Of a stretch of DNA of 41,010 nucleotides, positions 1-7,719 are shown piece by piece; position 1 is the first letter of the stretch; every line of letters begins with the position of its first letter. Below the pieces are notes generated by a model. That model saw only the letters and a list, made by a program, of their open reading frames with translations. It ran no database searches and had not been told where the DNA came from. The stretch spans positions 1 to 41,010 of the forward strand of contig RFZL01000018.1 of the NCBI GenBank assembly GCA_009920665.1, given 5' to 3'. Source of the stretch: Alphaproteobacteria bacterium (GTDB lineage: Bacteria > Pseudomonadota > Alphaproteobacteria > Puniceispirillales > Puniceispirillaceae). The translations under genes and the position numbers were made by a program.

Positions 1-1333
1 GGTGCCGAAATTGGCCCAGTCGGCGACCAGCGGTTCATAGAATGCGGTCTGGTAGCGCGCCATCGTGTGGGCGGCGGCGAAGAAATGACCGCCCGGCGCC
101 ACCTCGGCAAGGGCGCCGAGACTGACCTGCGGGCTGTCGGGTGCGGTGTCGGCGCACAGCTCGGCGACCATTTGCAGCACTTCCATGTCGGTGATCAGCT
201 TTTCATAGGACACGGTCAGCCCGCCTTCCAGCCAGCCGGCGGCGTGGATCACCACTGTCGCCCCGGCCATCAGGCATCCCCACAGCGCGAACTGGGTTTC
301 GTTCGCCGCCTGTGCATCATTGATGTTGGCGGCCGAACCGCTGGCGCAGCGCCAGGGCAGATCGACAAGCCGCGCCAGCTGGCCGGCGACAAGCGAGGCG
401 CGGAAATGTTCCGGCGTGCCAAAGGCCGGCGCCCCCGATTTCATATCGACATTCGAGGTAAAGGTGCCATAGCAGACCGGTGCGCCGGGCCGCGCCAGCT
501 GCGTCAGCGTGATCGCCGCCAGCGCCTCGGCATGGCTCAGCGTCATCGCCGCCTCGACGGTGATTGGCGCCATCGCCCCCATCAGCGTGAAGGGGGTGAT
601 GATCGACAGCTGCCCGTGGCGGGCGAAATCGATCAGCCCCTGCGCCATCGGAATGTCGATCTGGCGCGGTATCATCACAGCCACGGAAATCACGCAGCAT
701 TTCGAAGCTTTCCATCACCTGCGGTGTGCCGCGGCTGAAGATGAAGGGAAGCTTGTCCGACAGGGTCAGCTGCGATTCCATGGTGAAATAGTGCCGCAGA
801 TTCATCGGCACATCCTGCGGCTCGACCAGTGGCGGCACCATCTGCAACACGTCGAAATGCTGCGTCAGCTTGATCAGCTCGCGGAAGTCCGACCCCGTTC
901 CCGGCCGGCGCCCGCGCTCCAGGTCGGTGGCGTGCGGCGCGCCGGCCCCCGGCTGGAAGACCAGCATGCCGGGCTCCAGCAGCACATCGCGGTCCGGCCG
1001 TGCGGCGCGGCACAGCACCGATCGCGGCGCGCTGTCCAGCGCCGCCGTCACCATCTCGCGCCCGATCCGGACCATCTCGCCTGTCTGATCGACCTGCGCC
1101 CCGCCTGCCGCGAAAATGCGACGCGCCTCGGGAAGCAGGATTTTCATCCCAAGCGTCTCGAGCATCGTCAGCGCGGCCTCATGGATGGCCGCGATCTGGT
1201 CATCGGAATAGAGCTTCATCTGCGGGAAGGGGTTGCGAAGCCGTCGATAATCGGTCTTGCGGGCCGGTGCGGCCCCGGCCGTGCGATCCCGACGTCCTCG
1301 CCGGCCGCCACGCGATGGTGCCGGTTCATTCAT
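1..1333 (-). pseudogene. MttB-family (trimethylamine methyltransferase-like) gene, frameshifted, C-terminus beyond window
   Basis: The start at 1333 opens a frame for about 215 residues that matches the N-terminal half of non-pyrrolysine MttB-family methyltransferases, which move a methyl group from a quaternary or tertiary amine to a corrinoid protein. After the segment ESFEMLRD (near 690-720) the frame loses similarity. From about 690 down to base 1 a second minus-strand frame carries the rest, including RQIDIPMAQGLIDFAR, SNVDMKSGAPAFGTPEH and HAAGWLEGGL. About 15-20 residues usually found between these blocks are missing, so a small deletion not divisible by three fits better than a one-base slip. 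No in-frame TAG that could encode pyrrolysine was seen. The gene is either inactivated or the assembly is wrong here. Family assignment is firm; pseudogene status is less so. Confidence 0.72.
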
Positions 1334-1411
1334 CTCGCCGGCCTCCCCGCCGCGTCACTCACCATCGCGCCACGCTAGCAGACGCGGCGACGCGGTCAAT
1401 TCGCTTTCCGT

Positions 1412-2020
1412 CTATTCAATGGGCAGAGGCACCGACACGGCCTCGCCGGTGCGGCTGTTATAGACAACCATGCCGCCGCTCTGGGGGGCAATGCCGGTGA
1501 TGGCGCTGATCACCACCTGATGCGTGACCAGCAATTCCAGCCTGTCCGGCCCGATTGTGTCCAAATGCGCGCGCAACGCCGCCAGCGTCCGGCCGCGATC
1601 GACATGCCCGTCGAAAAAGGAATTCAGCCCGTCATGGGTGAAAAAGGGGCCGATCGCCATGTCGCGCGCCGTATCCTGACACCGGCACCACTGGCTGCTG
1701 AGAACAATGTCCGGAGTGATATCATGGCGCGTCATATAGGCGCCGATGGCACGCGCCTGATCGCGCCCGACATCGTTCAGATTGCGCTGTGTGGCGCAAT
1801 CATCAATGTCGAATTGCGGGGGATCACCGAACCCCGGTGCCAGCGCATGACGAAGGAACAGCACATTGCCGTCAATCCTGTCGATAGCCTCGGCCAACGG
1901 CTCGGCCTGCGCGGCGGGTGCAGACAGCAAGGCCGGCATCGCCAGCAGGGTAGCCACCAAGAAGGCGCGAAAGCGGATCAGCGTGCGGAATTGTAAGTGA
2001 ATGAAATACTGCCGTGCCAT
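1412..2020 (-). CDS. Exported histidine phosphatase (phosphoglycerate mutase-like)
   Basis: This 202-residue protein starts with a basic stretch and a hydrophobic segment ending in AAQA near residue 39, a good Sec signal peptide, so it should act in the periplasm. The mature part has the histidine-phosphatase pattern: LFLRHA near its start (the family's RHG, here RHA, with the phospho-accepting His), LSSQWCRCQDTA in the middle (an Arg in the phosphate pocket) and LLVTHQVV near the end (second catalytic His). The natural substrate cannot be read from the sequence. An upstream extension of the frame to 2176 exists, but it would bury the signal peptide and overlap the preceding gene, so the ATG at 2020 is preferred. 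It lies about 50 bases downstream of the PHP-domain gene and may share its transcript. Confidence 0.78.
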   Translation of the reverse strand: MARQYFIHLQFRTLIRFRAFLVATLLAMPALLSAPAAQAEPLAEAIDRIDGNVLFLRHALAPGFGDPPQFDIDDCATQRNLNDVGRDQARAIGAYMTRHDITPDIVLSSQWCRCQDTARDMAIGPFFTHDGLNSFFDGHVDRGRTLAALRAHLDTIGPDRLELLVTHQVVISAITGIAPQSGGMVVYNSRTGEAVSVPLPIE

Positions 2021-2072
2021 GCGGGGGATATGGGGATTTGACGGTGCGGTCACAACCGCGCGCGGTGGAGCC

Positions 2073-2999
2073 TCAGCCAAGATCATCCATCCAATAGGGG
2101 TTTGACCAGGCACATTGTCCTCTGGCGTCGATCGCGACAACGCGGAAGAAGGCACTGTTGAAATCCGCCAGATCAAAACGCGCCGTTGTCAGGCCGTCGC
2201 CTGCAACAAATTCGGCGCGGTGCCTGTCGCCAGCGAGGATGATCCGGTCCACCGGCGAGGTGCCGACATCAAGATTTGCGCCATCGATGGATATGTCGAT
2301 GAAGTCGGGACCTGACGAAGCATAGTAATTACCGGCTTTCAATGAAGCGATGATGTCGCCGGCGGTCAGGCTGTCCGCCGCCACCATCACCCATCCGCCA
2401 AAGGCGTCTCCGGGAACATGATGCGAATCATCGGTTGCCGTCAGATGAACCCGGTCCCCTTCATTCAGCAGCAGGTCGAGCGTCGCGATGCCGCCGCCAC
2501 GTCCCGCCTCGATGGCCGAGGAATGGTTGTAGATTTCCACCCCATGCGCGCCAGCCGCGGCCAGGCTGCGCGCCTCGTCATCGGTCAGGCTGTACCATTC
2601 GGGATGCGCGATGGTGACATAGGCCCCCGCCGCCACGGCGCGGGCGACAAGTTCAGGCCCGGTCTCGCTGCTGTCTGCCACCGGAAAATCCGCTGGCAGA
2701 CCGTTGGCGACGATGTGCCAGAGGCCGTCCCTGTCATGCGCCTTTCCGGGGCAGTGAAGTTCGGCCGAGATGATGGTGATGAAATCCGCACTGTCGAAAG
2801 CTGTGGCATCGATGATGGTTGGCGCGCTGAAGCGCGGGTCGGTCCATAGATGTTCGGACAGGCAGGTGAAATCATAGCCGGCCTCGCGGTGCAGACGGAC
2901 GACATCGGCCGGGCTGTTCTGTCCGTCGGAATGTGTCGAGTGACCATGCAGATTGCCGCGAAAGACACCGGCGGCCGAGGTGAAAAGCGTCGTTGCCAT
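2073..2999 (-). CDS. PHP-domain metal-dependent phosphoesterase
   Basis: A 308-residue protein with the polymerase-and-histidinol-phosphatase (PHP) fold. Seen near the N-terminus is NLHGHSTHSDG, the first HxH metal-binding motif. LSEHL follows, then AHPEWY in the middle and TATDDSHH later, which supply further His/Asp ligands of a multinuclear metal site. The family hydrolyses phosphoester bonds of small molecules or nucleotides; the substrate here is not evident. No signal peptide is present, so it is cytoplasmic. The ATG at 2999 is chosen over an upstream one at 3044 because an AAGGGG ribosome site precedes it and the homologous region begins just after. It precedes the histidine phosphatase gene on the same strand. 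Confidence 0.8.
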   Translation of the reverse strand: MATTLFTSAAGVFRGNLHGHSTHSDGQNSPADVVRLHREAGYDFTCLSEHLWTDPRFSAPTIIDATAFDSADFITIISAELHCPGKAHDRDGLWHIVANGLPADFPVADSSETGPELVARAVAAGAYVTIAHPEWYSLTDDEARSLAAAGAHGVEIYNHSSAIEAGRGGGIATLDLLLNEGDRVHLTATDDSHHVPGDAFGGWVMVAADSLTAGDIIASLKAGNYYASSGPDFIDISIDGANLDVGTSPVDRIILAGDRHRAEFVAGDGLTTARFDLADFNSAFFRVVAIDARGQCAWSNPYWMDDLG

Positions 3000-3080
3000 T
3001 GGAGCGCCCCTTCGGATTTGACATGGCGGTATCATCTGCGCCAATTGTCACGGCTTCGTGAAGTCCGGACGGAGTTTGCG

Positions 3081-4052
3081 TCAATTCACGCTGGCGGTCA
3101 TCCCTGGTGGTGGTGACGAGACGGTGCCCTGACGACTGGCAAGAGCGGAGCCTGCCACAGCTGCGTTCGGAAAGAAAAGCTGGCTGCCATGTTTCTGGAA
3201 CGCGGCGATGGCGGACTGCCCGTCGGCAGAGACAAGCCAGTCACGAAAATCCAGCGCGGCCTGATGTTTGATCATCGGGCATCGCGCGGGTGACACCGGG
3301 ATGACGCCATACTGGTTGAACAGGTTCGGGTCGCCCTCGAACAGGATTTCATGGCCGGCCTTGTTGCCGAAGGCAAGCCAGGTGGCGCGGTCGCTAATTG
3401 TATAGGCCTCTGCCTGCACGGCGAAATTCAGCGTCGCGCCCATCCCCATGCCGGTCTCAAGGTACCAGCCGCTGTCGCCGGCATCCGGTATGTGGCCGCC
3501 GGCTTTCCACAGCCGGCGCTCGGCGCGGTTGGTGCCGCTGTTGTCGCCGCGCGAGGCGAAGTTCGCACCATGTGCGCGGATGGCCTGCATGGCCTCGCCA
3601 ACCGTCTTCGCGGTGGCGATGCCGGCCGGGTCCTGCTGCGGGCCAAGAATGACGAAATCATTATACATCAGATCATGCCGCTCTGTGCCATAGCCGGCGG
3701 ATACGAAATCCAGCTCCAGCTCGCGCGCATGCGCGATAACAATGTCGCCGTCGCAATTGCGCGCATTTTCCAGCGCCTGGCCGGTTCCCACCGCGACAAC
3801 CTTCACCTCGATGCCGCTGATTGCCGCATAATGCGGCAGCAGATAGTCATACAGCCCTGAATTGTCGGTCGAGGTTGTCGATTGCAGAATCAGGGACGTG
3901 CCAGCCTGCGCCGGGGCGACAAGAAAACAGGCCACCAGAAGGGCGGCAAGGCCGGTCGTTCGATTGCGGCGACGCCTCAGCGCGTCATGTCCAAACCGAA
4001 CGAGGTGATAACAGACACATGATACCATCGGTCCACTCACATCGTTGCGCAC
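3081..4052 (-). CDS. tupA: TupA-like tungstate-binding protein of an ABC transporter
   Basis: The 323-residue product has a hydrophobic export signal ending in APAQA around residue 50. The mature sequence carries features of the TupA family: ILQSTTSTDNSGLYDYLLP at its start, VVAVGTGQALENARN, a YNDFVILGP strand and a SRGDNSGTNRAE loop. TupA binds tungstate in the periplasm and delivers it to TupBC. No TupB permease or TupC ATPase gene lies nearby, so the protein is an orphan here. It sits beside a formate dehydrogenase island, and many enzymes of that family use tungsten or molybdenum, which gives it a plausible role. The start is uncertain: ATG at 4052 and 4028 are both possible and neither has a clear ribosome site. 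Confidence 0.82.
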   Translation of the reverse strand: MRNDVSGPMVSCVCYHLVRFGHDALRRRRNRTTGLAALLVACFLVAPAQAGTSLILQSTTSTDNSGLYDYLLPHYAAISGIEVKVVAVGTGQALENARNCDGDIVIAHARELELDFVSAGYGTERHDLMYNDFVILGPQQDPAGIATAKTVGEAMQAIRAHGANFASRGDNSGTNRAERRLWKAGGHIPDAGDSGWYLETGMGMGATLNFAVQAEAYTISDRATWLAFGNKAGHEILFEGDPNLFNQYGVIPVSPARCPMIKHQAALDFRDWLVSADGQSAIAAFQKHGSQLFFPNAAVAGSALASRQGTVSSPPPGMTASVN

Positions 4053-4160
4053 AGCAAAAGGTTTGCAGCGCCCAAGCTAGCGCACCGCATTTTATTGCAA
4101 AAGGTACAGATTGACGCGCCCCCATGATGAGCCCCCGAGACGCATCCCGGTGGCGCGGCG

Positions 4161-4212
4161 CCGGTGCGCGGTTGCGACACCTTGTGCCGGTGCGCGGTTG
4201 CGACACCTTGTC
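4161..4212. repeat. 26-bp direct tandem repeat, two copies
   Basis: Positions 4161-4186 and 4187-4212 are identical except for the last base. The unit contains GGTTGCGACACCTTGT. It lies in the 224-base region between the divergent tungstate-binding gene and the plus-strand formate dehydrogenase accessory operon, roughly 65-115 bases before the ATG at 4277. It could be a pair of regulator sites or a replication-slippage product. Confidence 0.85.
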
Positions 4213-4276
4213 ATTTGCCTGCCCGGCTGGTTTGCTCTTGTCTTGGCATCTATGCGCAGGCACGGGGGAGACCGTC

Positions 4277-4579
4277 ATGACTTATCCAAACTGGCATCAG
4301 CGACCGGAACGGTTCGATCCCGAGACTGCTGTTCCCGGTCGGCTTGACGGTGAAGCCTTTGTGCGGGTTGCCGACCAGTTCATTTCGCTCGCCAATCAGC
4401 GCAACCGCAAGATCGACGCGACCGAGTTGCAGATGGTGATGCTGTTTGCGGCCGCGCGCTATGCGGCGCATGTCGGCAAGAATGTCATCGAGATGTCCGA
4501 CCAGGAAGAGTTCATCAAACATATGACAGCGCAATATGCCGACATGTTGCGCGGTCATCTTGCCGACCCCAACGTCTGA
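4277..4579 (+). CDS. Small DUF3144-like protein, first gene of the FDH accessory operon
   Basis: A 100-residue soluble protein. The central part, VADQFISLANQRNRK followed by a short spacer and LFAAARYAAHV, resembles DUF3144, a small bacterial family without a known function. The frame is open further upstream, but the ATG at 4277 is preceded by GGGGGAG at a suitable distance, whereas the earlier start would run through the tandem repeat. It is the first plus-strand gene after the divergent TupA-like gene and is followed after nine bases by a cytochrome c gene. Its constant closeness to a formate dehydrogenase set suggests an accessory role, but this is inference. The domain name is from memory and moderately certain. 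Confidence 0.68.
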   Translation: MTYPNWHQRPERFDPETAVPGRLDGEAFVRVADQFISLANQRNRKIDATELQMVMLFAAARYAAHVGKNVIEMSDQEEFIKHMTAQYADMLRGHLADPNV

Positions 4580-4609
4580 GGCCCGGCAATGCAAGGCCCG
4601 GCAATGCAA
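4580..4609. repeat. 15-bp tandem duplication at the cytochrome c start
   Basis: The unit GGCCCGGCAATGCAA occurs at 4580-4594 and again at 4595-4609. Each copy includes an ATG, so the cytochrome gene has two in-frame start codons five codons apart (4589 and 4604). The duplication also covers the likely ribosome-binding region, and the true start cannot be decided from the sequence. Confidence 0.85.
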
Positions 4610-5032
4610 GGGACGACAGATGTCATTCAAAAGGCGCAGGCTGCGCGGCGCGGCTGGCGCACGGTTGGCGCGGTGGCATGCTGGGTGATGATTATGACGG
4701 CGGCGGCATTGCCGGCCGGCGCCGATGTCGAACGCGGGCGCGAGGTGGCGGCGACGCATTGCACGCGCTGCCATGTCGTTGGCGACATAAATCCCTATGG
4801 CGGGATCGAATCGACCCCGTCCTTTATCGGCATGAAATATCTTGCCGACTGGGAACGCCGGTTCGAGGAATTCTATGTGCTGCCGCCACATCCGGCGTTG
4901 GTGCGGATCAGCGAGGTGAGTGCCGACCGGTCAAAGGAACGGCCGGCCTTTGTTCATGAAATCGTGCTGACGCTTGAGGATGTCGACGCCATCCTCGATT
5001 TTGTCAGGACATTGCCATCACCGGCCCGCTAG
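4589..5032 (+). CDS. Monohaem c-type cytochrome, periplasmic
   Basis: The 147-residue product has a basic N-terminus, a hydrophobic segment (about residues 27-44) ending in LPAGADVERG, and one CTRCH haem-attachment motif (Cys58, Cys61, His62). The rest is short and does not match a standard class I cytochrome closely. PSFIGM (Met82) and PPHPAL (His101) are the candidate second haem ligands. It should sit in the periplasm, anchored or free. Its place between small unknown genes of a formate dehydrogenase island suggests that it accepts or relays electrons from formate oxidation, which is inference. The start is ambiguous because of a 15-bp duplication that provides ATG codons at 4589 and 4604. 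Confidence 0.8.
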   Translation: MQGPAMQGTTDVIQKAQAARRGWRTVGAVACWVMIMTAAALPAGADVERGREVAATHCTRCHVVGDINPYGGIESTPSFIGMKYLADWERRFEEFYVLPPHPALVRISEVSADRSKERPAFVHEIVLTLEDVDAILDFVRTLPSPAR

Positions 5033-5064
5033 GGTGGCTTGCCGGTATCAGAGAGGACAGAAAG

Positions 5065-5301
5065 ATGGGAACAGACAGGCGTGACGAGATGAGCGAGGAC
5101 GAGATCGCCATGCGCAAATTCCTGAAGCAGCTTGGCGTGACAGCGCATCAGGAGCTTGAGGCGGCGCTGAAGGCGGCGGTTGCCGATGGCAAGATGGCCG
5201 CCGGCGCCGAGGTTGCGGTGAATGCCGAGGTGACGATTGCCGCCCTTGGTTTCACGCATCGCGTCGAGGGGACCCTCCTGACCCCGGATGACAATGGTTG
5301 A
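5065..5301 (+). CDS. Small DUF6494-like protein
   Basis: A 78-residue soluble acidic protein. The segment MRKFLKQLGVTAHQELEAAL and the C-terminal strand pattern ending in HRVEGTLL resemble DUF6494, a short alphaproteobacterial family of unknown function often found beside Mrp ATPase genes in formate dehydrogenase clusters. A GAGAGG ribosome site precedes the ATG at 5065; a second ATG at 5089 would give a shorter form. Its end overlaps the next gene, the Mrp-type ATPase, by 14 bases, which points to coupled translation and a linked function in Fe-S handling. Function unknown; the family name is from memory. Confidence 0.68.
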   Translation: MGTDRRDEMSEDEIAMRKFLKQLGVTAHQELEAALKAAVADGKMAAGAEVAVNAEVTIAALGFTHRVEGTLLTPDDNG

Positions 5302-6376
5302 GATTGCCGAAGATGACGTGATCGCGGCGCTGCGGGAGGTGATTGACCCGTCGCAGGGACGGTCCGTCGTTGATCTCGGCATGGTCAGCGCGGTGCATGT
5401 CAAACAGACGAATATCAGCTTCGCGCTCGAGGTGCCGGCGCATCGCGGCCCGGCCATGGAGCCGGTGCGCCAGGCAGCAGAAAAGGCGGCCCGCGCGATC
5501 CCCGGCGTGACCAGCGCCACGGTCGTCGTGACGGCGCATTCCGGCACCGCTTCGACGGCAGATGCGGTGCCCGATGAAACCGTCGAGAAGGTTCATGAAA
5601 TCAAGGTCAGGCGCTTTGTCGCTGTGGCATCGGGCAAGGGCGGTGTCGGCAAATCGACCACGGCGGTGAATCTGGCGATCGCCCTGCGGCTCGAAGGGTT
5701 GCGGGTCGGGCTGCTGGATGCCGATGTCTACGGGCCGTCGCTGCCCCGCATGCTGGGCGTCAGCGGCCGTCCCGCCGCGGCCGGCGGCGACATGGTGCGC
5801 CCGCTGGAAAATTATGGTGTGCATCTGATGTCGATGGGGCTTCTTGTTCCCGATGACACGGCGATGATCTGGCGCGGGCCGATGGTGCAGTCGGCGCTGA
5901 CACAGATGCTGGACTCCGTCGCCTGGGGAACGCTTGACGTCATCGTGATCGACCTGCCGCCGGGAACCGGCGATATCCAGATTTCGCTGGCGCAGCAGGT
6001 CAGTCTTGCCGGCGCGGTCGTCGTCTCTACACCGCAGGACATCGCGCTTCTTGACGTGGTGAAGGCGATCACCATGTTTGACAAGGCCGAGGTGCCGGTG
6101 CTTGGCATGATCCAGAACATGGCCTACTGGTCCTGTCCTGATTGTGGGCGCACCGATCATATCTTCGGCAATGACGGGGTGACCGGCGAGGCATCGCGCC
6201 GCGGCATCGAGATGCTTGGCGAGATTCCGCTGTCGCTGGAGGTGCGGACCGGAGGAGATTCCGGCACGCCGGTGGTGGTCGCCAATCCGCGTTCGGTGCA
6301 GGCGAAAACCTACCGCCAGATCGCACGGCGCCTTATGGAGGTCGCCGATCTGCGGCGCGAGGAGGAAGAGGCATGA
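5288..6376 (+). CDS. mrp: Mrp/ApbC-type Fe-S cluster carrier ATPase
   Basis: This 362-residue protein has the standard two-part Mrp layout. Residues 1-85 form a DUF59/MIP18-like domain. From residue 108 a P-loop ATPase starts with SGKGGVGKST (residues 115-123), the deviant Walker A with two lysines. DADVYGPSLPRMLG and VIDLPPGTGD follow, and a CPDCG pair around residue 285 bridges an Fe-S cluster in the dimer. Such proteins hold and transfer [4Fe-4S] clusters to apo-enzymes in the cytoplasm. A housekeeping role is possible, but its place inside the operon suggests a dedicated supplier for the Fe-S-rich FDH subunits and ferredoxin protein. It overlaps the genes on both sides (14 bases upstream, ATGA downstream). 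A second ATG at 5294 is possible. Confidence 0.9.
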   Translation: MTMVEIAEDDVIAALREVIDPSQGRSVVDLGMVSAVHVKQTNISFALEVPAHRGPAMEPVRQAAEKAARAIPGVTSATVVVTAHSGTASTADAVPDETVEKVHEIKVRRFVAVASGKGGVGKSTTAVNLAIALRLEGLRVGLLDADVYGPSLPRMLGVSGRPAAAGGDMVRPLENYGVHLMSMGLLVPDDTAMIWRGPMVQSALTQMLDSVAWGTLDVIVIDLPPGTGDIQISLAQQVSLAGAVVVSTPQDIALLDVVKAITMFDKAEVPVLGMIQNMAYWSCPDCGRTDHIFGNDGVTGEASRRGIEMLGEIPLSLEVRTGGDSGTPVVVANPRSVQAKTYRQIARRLMEVADLRREEEEA

Positions 6377-7164
6377 GCCTGTATTACGAGGAATTTCCGG
6401 CCGAGGATGGTGATGCGCCGCAACTGCCGCCGCTGCTGACCGCCATGCCGGTGCCGGTTGGCCAGGATGTTGCGGCAAAGGCGCTTGCCGCCGTCGCCAC
6501 GGCCGAAATTGGCACTGTTCTGTATTCCGAGGAAACGAAACTCGTCGACATGGCAGTCATTCTTGGCCCGGAAGTACCGCTTCGTCGGGCCGGCCAGATG
6601 CTGTATGCGCTGATGATCGGCGCCGGTGATGCGATTGGCGCGCTGGCACCTCCCGAGGTTGTCGTGTCCTATCAGCTGCCGGGCTATATATTGCTCAATC
6701 GCGGTCGCGCCGGACGGGTGTGGGTGACTGCCGATCCGGCCGCCGGCCGCGAAGATGTCCCTGGCTGGATGGTCGCCGGGATGACCCTGGATTTGTCTGT
6801 GCGGACCGGCTCGGAAGATGTGTGGCATGACGATGGCGGGCTGGAATATACCTCGCTTGCCGAGGAAGGCGGCGGGTTCATTTCGCGCACGAGGCTGGTG
6901 GAATCCGTGTGCCGGCATTTCATGGCCTGGGTCAATCGCTGGGAGGATGACGGGTTCCGGCCGCTTCACGATCTGTGGGTACAACGCCTCCAGGAAGGCG
7001 CCGAGATGGTGCTTGCCGATGGCAGCATGGCTGACTGGGTCGGGCTGGATGAAGACGGGGCGGCGCTGATCAGGATCGACGGCCGCCCGGTTGGTCTTAT
7101 CCCGACCGAGTTCGAGAGTGTGTGCGGGCCGGCCGAACTGTCCTCGGTGAGGGATATAACGTGA
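6373..7164 (+). CDS. Biotin/lipoate protein ligase-like protein (DUF4444 type)
   Basis: A 263-residue soluble protein. From memory it belongs to a family described as biotin/lipoate A/B protein ligase-like with a C-terminal DUF4444 domain (roughly residues 205-255, containing DWVGLDEDGAALIRIDG). The N-terminal half contains DVAAKALAAVATAEIGTVLY and ILGPEVPLRRAGQMLYA, consistent with the ligase fold. The usual glycine-rich biotin-AMP loop of BirA is not obvious, so catalysis as a true ligase is uncertain. The start overlaps the Mrp stop as ATGA. Its repeated association with FDH3 genes suggests a maturation step, yet no lipoyl or biotinyl acceptor is encoded in the island. Acceptor and reaction are unknown. 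Confidence 0.66.
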   Translation: MSLYYEEFPAEDGDAPQLPPLLTAMPVPVGQDVAAKALAAVATAEIGTVLYSEETKLVDMAVILGPEVPLRRAGQMLYALMIGAGDAIGALAPPEVVVSYQLPGYILLNRGRAGRVWVTADPAAGREDVPGWMVAGMTLDLSVRTGSEDVWHDDGGLEYTSLAEEGGGFISRTRLVESVCRHFMAWVNRWEDDGFRPLHDLWVQRLQEGAEMVLADGSMADWVGLDEDGAALIRIDGRPVGLIPTEFESVCGPAELSSVRDIT

Positions 7165-7191
7165 AGGACATATCGTGAAGGGCATTTTGTT

Positions 7192-7689
7192 GTGAAGCTG
7201 GCGCGCACCATCAGGTTTGATCCCTCCGATCTCAATGTCTTCCCGGCTGCCGCCGAGGAAGGTGAATGGGCGCTTGTTGGCACCTTCTGTTTCGCCGATA
7301 TCGCGCCCGAGGCGCTGACCGGCAAGGTGAAGCAGGCCTTCAGCAACGGGTTTCTGGGAACCGGCTCGTTCGGGTTTTCGACATTGGTCAGTATTGTCAA
7401 TGCCAGCGCGGATGATGTGGCGCGCCTGACCGACGAGGTGGCAAGCGCCTTTGTCGAACGGCTTGGCGCGCCCGACCTCGAGGTGGCGCGCGCCGCTGCC
7501 AGCGAGGAAATCGCCTTCATGGCCGAGCTGTGCGGGCAGCACAAAACCGGCACATTGCTGACAATTCAGCGCCAGTTCGGCGATGATGGCATTACCGAGA
7601 GTTTCCGCAGCCTGTCAAAGGCCGATTCATGCGCCGAGCAGAAAATCTGGACGATGGTTGCGGATGATGAATCCGCCAATACCGGATAA
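7192..7689 (+). CDS. DUF6505-like protein of the FDH3 island
   Basis: A 165-residue soluble protein with no signal peptide, membrane segment or metal motif. I recognise it as DUF6505-like from its length, from the start MKLARTIRFDPSDLNVFP, and from its place between the ligase-like gene and the DUF6352-like gene. The start codon is GTG (7192). Upstream, the string GTGAAG occurs three times (7161, 7175, 7192), but only the last opens this frame, and no strong ribosome site is seen. The function is unknown. The mixed alpha/beta pattern and gene order argue for a cytosolic accessory protein acting with its neighbours. Confidence 0.68.
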   Translation: MKLARTIRFDPSDLNVFPAAAEEGEWALVGTFCFADIAPEALTGKVKQAFSNGFLGTGSFGFSTLVSIVNASADDVARLTDEVASAFVERLGAPDLEVARAAASEEIAFMAELCGQHKTGTLLTIQRQFGDDGITESFRSLSKADSCAEQKIWTMVADDESANTG

Positions 7690-7719
7690 GGCCCGGCATC
7701 GCAAACCGAGGGAATGGAC

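Noticed and set aside
1-1333. Pyrrolysine (TAG) read-through as the reason for the split MttB frame
   Set aside because: The break is a shift of frame with missing residues, not an in-frame TAG, and the family contains many members without pyrrolysine.
509-1378. Long plus-strand frame of 289 codons opposite the methyltransferase gene
   Set aside because: It is the antisense shadow of the MttB-family gene; composition is Arg/Ala/His-rich and no family is recognisable.
7153-7195. Three GTGAAG strings between the ligase-like and DUF6505-like genes, considered as alternative starts
   Set aside because: Only the GTG at 7192 opens the long frame; the others lead to early stops or belong to the upstream stop region.
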